From NCBI GenBank assembly GCA_946481625.1, contig CAMLOZ010000249.1, forward strand, positions 1-5,954: a stretch of 5,954 nucleotides of DNA, written 5' to 3'. The translations under genes and the position numbers were made by a program. The notes beneath the pieces were generated by a model, which was not told where the DNA came from, made no database searches, and was given only the letters and a program-made list of their open reading frames with translations. The stretch comes from an uncultured Haloferula sp. GTDB lineage: Bacteria > Verrucomicrobiota > Verrucomicrobiae > Verrucomicrobiales > Akkermansiaceae. This document shows positions 1 to 5,954 of the stretch, one piece after another (within the stretch, counting starts at the first letter, position 1; each line of letters starts with the position of its first letter).

Positions 1-97
1 CGAGGTCCGGGCGGCAGAGCCACTCGTTGTGGGTCCACGGGTTGGTCTCGCGGACCGGCTCGCCGGTCAGGACGAAGCGCTTCTTGGGTTCGCTCAT
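1..97 (-). CDS. 5' end of a leftward gene, possibly a cupin-domain protein (partial)
   Basis: Reading leftward from an ATG at 97-95, 32 codons stay open to the window edge. The peptide begins MSEPKKRFVLTGEPV and continues with a motif containing NPWTHNEWLCRPDL. The Trp/His/Pro-rich segment looks like the stretch that precedes the metal-binding barrel in small single-domain cupins whose opening reads roughly 'HEWL-(K/R)P-L'. That resemblance is from memory and the diagnostic cupin histidines lie outside the window, so the family call is weak. That it is a real gene is supported by its sensible composition, by a start facing away from the regulator at 225, and by the absence of any better gene on the other strand here. 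No clear Shine-Dalgarno sequence is seen upstream of the start. It would share the 98-224 intergenic region with the AraC-type gene, a common arrangement for a regulator and its target. Confidence 0.5.
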   Translation of the reverse strand, partial: MSEPKKRFVLTGEPVRETNPWTHNEWLCRPDL

Positions 98-224
98 GAG
101 GGTATCGGATTTGCACGTTTACGATCCATGGAGGCGGCGACAAGCTTCGGAATCACAAATGCGGATATCCGAAATCCACATTTCGCGGGCTTGATCGGAG
201 AGGGGCGAGGGATAGGATGGTGGA
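98..224. promoter_or_regulatory. Divergent intergenic region with palindromic candidate operator
   Basis: This 127-bp gap separates the leftward gene starting at 97 from the rightward regulator starting at 225, so it should carry promoters for both. It contains a perfect 10-bp palindrome, CGGATATCCG, at 162-171. It also contains an imperfect inverted repeat, AAATGCGG at 157-164 and CCACATTT at 176-183, with 7 of 8 positions paired around an 11-bp spacer. This patch is more AT-rich than its surroundings. For the rightward gene, TTGATC (191-196) and TAGGAT (213-218), 16 bp apart, are a loose sigma-70-like pair, but they would put transcription start at about the ATG. The palindrome and repeat are seen directly; operator function is inference. 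Confidence 0.35.
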
Positions 225-1070
225 ATGTCCATCGCCGCCGAGCCTCTCGTTGCCCGCAGCCATGTGGTGCGCGGTGACGAGCGCGATGAACGCGGGTGGA
301 TCCGCGAAAGCCCCTTGTGCCCGCTGCTGGCTCAGCACCACATCGCCCACGTGGGAGTGCTGGAGGCCAGGGAGCCCTTCCAGATGTCGCGTCCGGACCA
401 GTCGGGAACCTTCATGTTGGCCTGTTTCGGGGGCAGCGGATTGGTGCGGGCGGACGGGCAGTGGAAGCGGATCACGGTGGGCCATGCCTGCCTGTTGCCT
501 CCATTCGTGACCAACGCGATGAAGGCGACCGGGAGCGAGCCATGGGAGATGTGTTGGGTGCGTTACCGTGAGTCCCGCGAATCAAACCCGGTGGTCTCCG
601 CTGCTTCTCCGGTGCTGGGAGCATATGATCCGCAGCCGCTGCTGCACGCGATCCAAGGGCTGCATGCGGAGACGCTCGGGAGCGCCGCTCCGGCGGTGCT
701 ACATTTGTGGACCGAACTCATCCACTCCTACGTCCTGCGATTCGCGCAGCCTCACCAGGCCGATGCCCGCCTGTGGAAGCTGTGGGAGACGGTCCAGAAT
801 TCGCTCGATTATCCTTGGACGCTGGAGGAACTCGCGACCCGCGCCTGCGTGTGCAAGGAACACTTGCGCCGGCTCTGCCGTAGCGAACTGGGGCGCAGCC
901 CGATGCAGCACGTGACCTTCCTACGCATGCAGCACGCGCGGCATCTGCTGGCCACGACCGACGAGAAGGTCGAGTCGATCACGCGCGAGATCGGCTACAC
1001 GAATCCACACACGTTCTCGAACACCTTCAAGAAGTGGATCGGCTGGCGTCCGTCGGAGCACCGGCGGTGA
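225..1070 (+). CDS. AraC-family transcriptional regulator
   Basis: This is a 281-residue cytoplasmic DNA-binding regulator. Residues about 180-281 form the AraC-type double helix-turn-helix domain. The first HTH lies at about 198-221 (WTLEELATRACVCKEHLRRL). The second lies at about 249-268 and is followed by the family signature, in which NPHTF, F268-K269-K270, G273 and P276 match the usual 'N-x-x-F-x-x-x-F-K-x-x-x-G-x-x-P' spacing. The N-terminal 170 residues look like the cupin-type ligand-binding half seen in sugar-responsive members, with a central strand-rich stretch (FMLACFGGSGLV, then GHACLLPP at about 86-93). The length is normal for the family. The ATG at 225 is chosen because an AGG at 214-216 sits 8 bases upstream and the reading frame then covers a full sensor domain. 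The gene lies divergent to the gene at 97 and 68 bp upstream of the giant dehydrogenase gene in the same direction, so either could be its target. The ligand cannot be read from sequence; a sugar or sugar acid is a guess from context. Confidence 0.93.
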   Translation: MSIAAEPLVARSHVVRGDERDERGWIRESPLCPLLAQHHIAHVGVLEAREPFQMSRPDQSGTFMLACFGGSGLVRADGQWKRITVGHACLLPPFVTNAMKATGSEPWEMCWVRYRESRESNPVVSAASPVLGAYDPQPLLHAIQGLHAETLGSAAPAVLHLWTELIHSYVLRFAQPHQADARLWKLWETVQNSLDYPWTLEELATRACVCKEHLRRLCRSELGRSPMQHVTFLRMQHARHLLATTDEKVESITREIGYTNPHTFSNTFKKWIGWRPSEHRR

Positions 1071-1128
1071 ATCCACATGTTCGTATTCCTTCTGCTGTCC
1101 GCGCGAGGAAGTCCTTCAAACGCACGTC

Positions 1129-1136
1129 AGGGGAGG
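1129..1136 (+). promoter_or_regulatory. Shine-Dalgarno sequence for the giant dehydrogenase gene
   Basis: AGGGGAGG is the only strong ribosome-binding-like purine run between the regulator stop (1070) and the signal-peptide coding region. It ends only 2 bases before the ATG at 1139, tighter than the usual 5-9. The next in-frame ATG (1163) is 26 bases away and has no such site of its own. The site therefore favours 1139, with the short spacing as a caveat. Confidence 0.5.
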
Positions 1137-1138
1137 CA

Positions 1139-4100
1139 ATGTCAGCTGCTTCCCATCGCACCATGAAACCCTTGCCATCCCGCAGTCTTCCTCGAGTTCT
1201 TGCGATGCTCCTTGCCGTCGCAGGTTCGGCCCTTGCCGCGCCCGCGGAAATCTTCCTGCAAGCGAAGGAGCCATTGGTCGCCGGAGCGACCGCGAGCGAT
1301 GACATGCCGTCCGAGGAGGAACTGGCGAAGGCGGAGGGGGTGCTTTTGTCCAATGGCGCTCCATGGAGCGCGGAGGATCGGAGGAGCCTCGAAGCCTATG
1401 TCGAGAACGGTGGCGGCCTGGTGCTGGTGCACGATGCGATTCCGGCCTCGGGTTGGGTGGAAGGCGAGGCGAGCCGCTGGTCCGGACTGGTGCCGCTGTT
1501 CTTCACGCCCCCGGGGCGCCAGGATGCGGTGAGCGGCGGGATCTCGAACTTCGATGTCGAAGACGAGATGATGTACGGCCTTCGCATTCCTCAGGACGCG
1601 AAGATGTTGGCAACCACCTGGACCCCTAACAGGAAGCATCTCAAGGGCACCGATCCGCAGCCGTACGTGTACGGCGTCTCGCCGATGATCTGGTCGCAGA
1701 CGAAAGGGAAGGGGCGCATCGTCTTCTTCGTGCCGGGAAAGAATCCTGAAACATGGCGACATCCGGCGATCCGCACCATGCTGCGCCGCGCGATCGCCTG
1801 GGCCTCGCAGCGCGGGAAGGTGGACGAGTGGTCGGAGAAAGATGATCTCGCCGCGCTGACCTATCCTCCGGGCGGTCCGCTCGCACCGCAGAGGGCGGTG
1901 GACACGTTGCAGGTGCATCCCGAGTTCCAGGTCGATCTCGTGGCTGCCGAGCCTCTTATTTCGAAGCCGCTCAATATCGACTGGGATCACCTCGGCCGGA
2001 TGTGGGTGGTCGAGAGCGTGGAATACCCGGAAGGCAGGCGTGGCGGGGGGCCGGAATCCATGCACACCGTATGGCAGCGCGACACGCCGCTGCAGAAGCC
2101 GGAGGCGGTCAACCGTCCGGGCCGGGATACGATCTCGATCCTCGAAGATCGCGATGGTGACGGTGTGATGGACCACAAGCAGGTTTTCGCGGACGACCTC
2201 GATCTGGCGACGAGCTTCTGCTTCTACAAGGACGGCATCGTGGTGGCGCAACCGCCCCACATTCTCCTGATCCGCGACACCGATGGCGATGGCAAGGGCG
2301 ACCGCCGCGAGACGCTCTACACCGGTTTGGGGACCTTCGATACCCACGCGGTGCTGAACAACCTGCGGTGGGGCTTGGACGGTTGGATCTATGCCACCCA
2401 CGGATACTCCAGTTCCACGAAAGTCAGCTCCGGAGATGGCAAGAAAGACTTCGGTGCGATCGGCTCCGGAGTGATCCGCTTTCGTCCCGATGGTTCCGCG
2501 ATCGAGATGTACAGTGCGAAGAGCGGCAACTGCTGGGGTGTGGACATGACTTCGGAAGGGGATATCTTCTTCACGCAGCCGACCTCCGGGGACCTCGTGA
2601 TGCACGTCCCGGTGTCGGACCGTCTGATGGCCGCCGGCGAGATGGGCCGCGATCCCTCCTGGCAAGTGATGGTCCACTTGCGACCGGTGAAGCCCCTCAT
2701 GTCCTGGGAGGAGATCGTTGAGAATCAGCCGAACGATGTGATCGGTTCCTTCACGGCGGCTTGCGGCTGCGCGGTCTATGAAGGCGGCGCTTGGCCGGAG
2801 AGTTGGACGCGCGCCTACTTCACCGCGGAGCCTACAGTTCACATCATCCACCACGAGGCATTAAGCGTGGATGGTTCCACTTTCTCCGCCGCCAAGACGC
2901 GGGAAGAGGAGTTCTCCGCCACCCGCGATTTCTGGAGCCGACCCATCGACACGCGGGTGGGCCCGGATGGACAGCTCTACGTGATCGACTTCTACAACCA
3001 AGCGATCCTGCACAACGACCCCCGCGGACCGATCCACCTCTGGAACCACCAGGCCGCGCGTCCCGACCGCGACCACTTCTTCGGTCGCATCCACCGGTAT
3101 CACCACAAGGACTCGAAGCCGCTGCCGGAAGCTGACCTGAAAAGCATGGACGGATGCATTGCCGCGCTCGGTCACCCGAACCGCGAGATCCGCTTCCGTG
3201 CCCAGCGACTGATCGAGGAAGGCGATCTCGAGGGCGCTGCCGCCAAGCTGGCGGGGGCCAAGGGTATGATGAAGCTGCACGCATTGTGGATCCGGGCCGC
3301 GGCCGGTGTGCTGAGCTCGCAAGAGATCACCGCCGCGATGGAAGATCCCGACACGGCGGTACGTGTGACGATCGGTCGCGTGATCGGTGCCTATCCGAAG
3401 CTGGCGAATGCCGACGTGATCGCGGCGGTAGCCAAGTATCTTCCGGTGGAGAACGACTCGCGCGTGAGGCTGCAGTGGCTGGCGGGATTGCCCATGGATG
3501 CGGTGTTGCCCGGCGAAGTACTGGTTGGCCTGCAAGCGAAGGCGGACGACCACTGGACCCGTGCCGCGATCGGCCGCTTGGCGAAGAATCGTCCGGTTGA
3601 AGTGCTGGCCGCCGCGCTGGCATCCCCTGCGCCCGAGAAACAGGCTCCGCTCGCCGCGCTGCTCTTCGATGCCTTTGGGAAGGACGGCAAGACCTTGGCC
3701 TCGATGCTTGAGGCGATCGGGCAGCCCCGCCCCGGTGGCACCGCGATTGCCACTGCATCGCTGGGCTCGCTGCGGAACCGCGAGTTGCCGGCCGACCCCA
3801 AGCTGAACGAGGTGCTTGATCGCCTCGCTGGAAGTTCCACGCCGCAGATCGCCGCAGCGGCCCTGCCCTTGGCCGCGACACGTTGGAATGAAGATGAAGC
3901 GAAACGCAAGCTGCCTCCGCTGACCGACAAGCTTCTCGCGACGGCAGGCCGGGATCCTGTGGTGCTGGCACCCCTTGGCACGCTGCCGGTCTTCAGCGGG
4001 AAGCTGGAGAAAGCGCTTGCCGGCGGGCTCTCAAGCGGGGATGCCGCGGTGCGTGGCCCTGTCCTTGGGGCGGTGGTGAGCAACGATTCGCCCGATGCGG

Positions 4101-5954
4101 CCAAGCTCATGATCGCGGTGCTGCCGGCCCTTGCCACGACGGACAAGGCGCGGGTGATTGAAGCGCTTCTCGGCCGCCCTGCATCTGCGATCCTCCTCGC
4201 ACAGGCCTTGGACAAGGGTGAGATCTCCATGGCCGTTGCGGGCACGCAGATGCTTTCGCGGCTGGCCGATCACGCCGATCCCACCGTGCGCGAGAAGTCA
4301 GCGTCGGTGATCAGGCGCCTGCGAGGTGCCTTCGAAGCGAAGGATGCCGCCATCGCGCGTCTGTTGCCGGAGGTGAGCAAGCCGGGCAACGCGGAAGCGG
4401 GCAAGGGCCTCTATGCCGCCTGTGCGGTTTGCCACGTCTTCCACGGCGAGGGCGCGAACATCGGCCCGGTGCTGGAAGGCATCGGCGTGCACGGGGTGGA
4501 AGCGCTGCTTACCCACATCGTGGACCCGAACCGCGAGGTGGAGCCGAGCTATCACGTCTGGAACATCGCGACGAGGGACGGTCGCACCTTGGCCGGCTTC
4601 ATCAGCCGCGAAACCGCGGGCAGCATCTTCGTGAAGAACGCGGCGGGCGAAACCGAAGTGGCACGCGATCAAATCACCAGCCGTATCGACACCGGCAAAT
4701 CGCTCATGCCCGAGGGCTTCGAGGCGCTGGGCCCGGAAACCCTGCGCGACCTGGTGACCTACCTGCGCTCCGGTGAGCAGCGTTTTCATACGGTGGCCCT
4801 CGGCAAGGCCGCGACGGCCGACGGCAGTCGCGGTGTCTATCTCTCCCGCGAAGCACCGGCCGACCGGGTGGGCCTGAAGCGCTACGGCATGGTGGAGGAG
4901 CGGGGCGTGCCCTTCCAACTGCAGGATCCGGCAACGACTTCCGGAGGAAAGAACGTGATCGTGCTGAAGGGCGGGCTGGACCCGAATGCGGTGGGCCACG
5001 AGATGCCGCAACGGGTGGAGATCCCCGTGGGTCTCGAGGCGGGCCGTCTGCACTTGCTGGGCGGGGTGGCAGGCTGGGGTTTTCCGGCGGTAAACGATCA
5101 GGAACCGCTGTTGACCATCGAGGTCCGGTATTCCGATGGATCTATGGAAAGCATCGTACTTCGGAACGGCGTGGATATTGCCGATCACGTCGGGCGGATC
5201 GATGTTCCCGGTTCGGCGTGGACGGATCTGACAAACCACGGACAGCTCCGCTATCTCTGGCGCGATCTGAAGAAGCCTGCTGTGATGATCGAGGAGCTGG
5301 TCCTCACCAGTGCCGACAGCGCGCCGGTGCCGATGGTGGCCGCGATTACCCTGGAGTCGGCGGATAAGAGCGGTGCGATGGCTCCGCCGCCAGCAGACGG
5401 CGGACCGGTGCCGTCCGATAACGCCGGGCTTCCGGAAAAGGCGTCGCCCGGGATGCTCCGGGTGTTGCTGGCGAGTGGCGGGAGTTCGCACGACTTCACG
5501 GCATGGTACGACCGCGAGGACCAGACGATCCTCCGGGAGGCGGGTGGCATCGAGACCTACTACACTTCTAGTCCCGAGACGGCGGCGGAGCAACTCGGCC
5601 GGGCGGATGTGCTGCTCTTCAGTTCGAACGATGCGGGGTACGCGCGCAGCGGGAACTTCAGGAAGGCGTTCGATGCCTTCGTCGCACGCGGCGGCGGGTT
5701 GGTGCTGCTGCACCCGGCGACTTGGTACAACTGGCCCGACTGGCCGGAGTACAACGCGACCTATGTCGGCGGCGGCTCCCGGGCGCACGATCCGTTGGGT
5801 GAATTTGGCGTCACCGTCCTCAAGCCGGAGCATCCGGTGCTGGCGGGGGTGAGCCGCGAGTTCCGGATCCACGACGAGCACTACCAGATCGTGCTCGATC
5901 CGAAGGCGAAGGTGGAAGTCTTGATGGAAACCTCCGTGTCCGGGCAGACCGGAA
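1139..5954 (+). CDS. Giant exported PVC-type dehydrogenase / cytochrome c protein with two ThuA-like domains (3' end missing)
   Basis: The frame is open for 1605 complete codons and has no stop before the window ends. Residues 1-33 are a signal peptide: basic SRSLPR, a hydrophobic core LAMLLAVAG, and ALA|A or APA|E cleavage. Residues 37-225 are a ThuA-like domain with GGGLVLVH (91-98), DEMMY (142-146) and KGKGRIVFF (189-197). Residues 254-655 are the PVC 'putative membrane-bound dehydrogenase' propeller (TIGR02604 type). It carries DRDGDGVMD (337-345) and DTDGDGKGD (380-388), both Ca-loop-like, then HAVLNNLRWGLDGWIY (403-418) and DRDHFFGRIHR ending at 653. Residues 656-1083 are Ala/Leu-rich helices, probably divergent HEAT repeats. 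Residues 1084-1211 are the PVC heme-binding domain (TIGR02603 type): CAVCH at 1095-1099 attaches heme c, and M1190 in SLMPEG is the likely axial ligand. Residues 1212-1406 look like a beta-sandwich, with GVPF (1256-1259) and RLHLLGGV (1303-1310). A Pro/Gly linker follows, then a second ThuA-like domain from 1439 with LLASGGSSHDF, GGGLVLLH (1518-1525) and DEHYQ (1579-1583). The likely role is periplasmic oxidation of a sugar-like substrate, with electrons passed to the attached heme; the substrate is unknown. In-frame alternative starts are ATG 1163 (still a good signal peptide) and GTG 1067. Domain calls are from motif recognition; functional coupling is inferred. Confidence 0.93.
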   Translation, partial: MSAASHRTMKPLPSRSLPRVLAMLLAVAGSALAAPAEIFLQAKEPLVAGATASDDMPSEEELAKAEGVLLSNGAPWSAEDRRSLEAYVENGGGLVLVHDAIPASGWVEGEASRWSGLVPLFFTPPGRQDAVSGGISNFDVEDEMMYGLRIPQDAKMLATTWTPNRKHLKGTDPQPYVYGVSPMIWSQTKGKGRIVFFVPGKNPETWRHPAIRTMLRRAIAWASQRGKVDEWSEKDDLAALTYPPGGPLAPQRAVDTLQVHPEFQVDLVAAEPLISKPLNIDWDHLGRMWVVESVEYPEGRRGGGPESMHTVWQRDTPLQKPEAVNRPGRDTISILEDRDGDGVMDHKQVFADDLDLATSFCFYKDGIVVAQPPHILLIRDTDGDGKGDRRETLYTGLGTFDTHAVLNNLRWGLDGWIYATHGYSSSTKVSSGDGKKDFGAIGSGVIRFRPDGSAIEMYSAKSGNCWGVDMTSEGDIFFTQPTSGDLVMHVPVSDRLMAAGEMGRDPSWQVMVHLRPVKPLMSWEEIVENQPNDVIGSFTAACGCAVYEGGAWPESWTRAYFTAEPTVHIIHHEALSVDGSTFSAAKTREEEFSATRDFWSRPIDTRVGPDGQLYVIDFYNQAILHNDPRGPIHLWNHQAARPDRDHFFGRIHRYHHKDSKPLPEADLKSMDGCIAALGHPNREIRFRAQRLIEEGDLEGAAAKLAGAKGMMKLHALWIRAAAGVLSSQEITAAMEDPDTAVRVTIGRVIGAYPKLANADVIAAVAKYLPVENDSRVRLQWLAGLPMDAVLPGEVLVGLQAKADDHWTRAAIGRLAKNRPVEVLAAALASPAPEKQAPLAALLFDAFGKDGKTLASMLEAIGQPRPGGTAIATASLGSLRNRELPADPKLNEVLDRLAGSSTPQIAAAALPLAATRWNEDEAKRKLPPLTDKLLATAGRDPVVLAPLGTLPVFSGKLEKALAGGLSSGDAAVRGPVLGAVVSNDSPDAAKLMIAVLPALATTDKARVIEALLGRPASAILLAQALDKGEISMAVAGTQMLSRLADHADPTVREKSASVIRRLRGAFEAKDAAIARLLPEVSKPGNAEAGKGLYAACAVCHVFHGEGANIGPVLEGIGVHGVEALLTHIVDPNREVEPSYHVWNIATRDGRTLAGFISRETAGSIFVKNAAGETEVARDQITSRIDTGKSLMPEGFEALGPETLRDLVTYLRSGEQRFHTVALGKAATADGSRGVYLSREAPADRVGLKRYGMVEERGVPFQLQDPATTSGGKNVIVLKGGLDPNAVGHEMPQRVEIPVGLEAGRLHLLGGVAGWGFPAVNDQEPLLTIEVRYSDGSMESIVLRNGVDIADHVGRIDVPGSAWTDLTNHGQLRYLWRDLKKPAVMIEELVLTSADSAPVPMVAAITLESADKSGAMAPPPADGGPVPSDNAGLPEKASPGMLRVLLASGGSSHDFTAWYDREDQTILREAGGIETYYTSSPETAAEQLGRADVLLFSSNDAGYARSGNFRKAFDAFVARGGGLVLLHPATWYNWPDWPEYNATYVGGGSRAHDPLGEFGVTVLKPEHPVLAGVSREFRIHDEHYQIVLDPKAKVEVLMETSVSGQTG

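Noticed and set aside
191..225. Leaderless promoter for the AraC-type gene (TTGATC and TAGGAT)
   Set aside because: Both boxes match consensus only partly, the organism's consensus is unknown, and an AGG before the ATG suggests a normal leader. It is mentioned only inside the intergenic entry.
29..277. 82-codon plus-strand frame crossing the left intergenic region
   Set aside because: It runs over the start of the leftward gene, the divergent promoter region and the start of the AraC-type gene in another frame, and the product has no recognisable features.
1086..1110. Possible hairpin (TTCCT at 1086-1090 with AGGAA at 1106-1110) as a terminator after the regulator
   Set aside because: It has five-base arms with a 15-base loop and no T-run. 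It is too weak to call a terminator.
1142..2854. 570-codon open frame on the minus strand opposite the signal peptide, first ThuA-like domain and most of the propeller
   Set aside because: It is rich in Arg, His, Pro and Ala with no recognisable domain, and lies exactly antisense to a frame with clear family motifs. This is the usual shadow of high-GC codon bias.
3327..4245. Overlapping minus-strand frames of 214 and 284 codons opposite the helical region
   Set aside because: The products are low-complexity Ser/Ala/Arg-rich, as expected from antisense reading of Ala/Leu/Glu-rich GC-rich coding DNA.
4298..5881. 527-codon open frame on the minus strand opposite the heme domain, beta-sandwich and second ThuA-like domain
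   Set aside because: It has the same codon-position register as the other antisense frame and an Arg/His/Pro-rich composition with no known motif. The plus-strand protein explains this DNA fully.
1..5954. Search for CRISPR arrays, tRNA/rRNA, insertion sequences and tandem DNA repeats
   Set aside because: No regularly spaced repeats, cloverleaf-like segments, transposase motifs or terminal inverted repeats were seen. Nearly all bases are accounted for by coding sequence.

Overview
The window is about 60% GC by eye and looks like chromosome from a Verrucomicrobia or Planctomycetes (PVC) bacterium, most likely a Luteolibacter- or Verrucomicrobium-like member of the Verrucomicrobiales. The main reason is the large exported protein that fills most of it. 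It joins the PVC 'putative membrane-bound dehydrogenase' propeller to the matching PVC heme-binding (cytochrome c) domain, an architecture typical of this superphylum. The genus is a guess.

Layout. At the left edge is the first 32 codons of a leftward gene (97 to beyond 1), possibly a cupin protein. A 127-bp divergent intergenic region (98-224) follows and contains a 10-bp perfect palindrome nested in a larger imperfect inverted repeat. Next, rightward, is a complete AraC-family transcriptional regulator of 281 residues (225-1070). After a 68-bp gap comes one very long rightward reading frame that starts at 1139 and is still open at the last base (at least 1605 codons). It encodes, in order, a signal peptide, a ThuA-like domain, a PVC dehydrogenase beta-propeller, an alpha-helical HEAT-like region, a mono-heme cytochrome c domain, a beta-sandwich-like domain, a Pro/Gly-rich linker and a second ThuA-like domain that is cut by the window end.

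How the genes may work together (inference). The giant protein looks like a periplasmic, self-contained oxidation module. The propeller would oxidise a sugar-like substrate, the attached heme domain would take the electrons, and the ThuA-like domains may bind or process the oxidised sugar. ThuA is known from trehalose and 3-keto-sugar metabolism in rhizobia. The adjacent AraC regulator is a plausible local sensor and regulator of this gene and of the divergent gene. There are no RNA genes, mobile elements, CRISPR arrays or convincing terminators. Long open frames on the opposite strand inside the big gene are judged to be codon-bias shadows.
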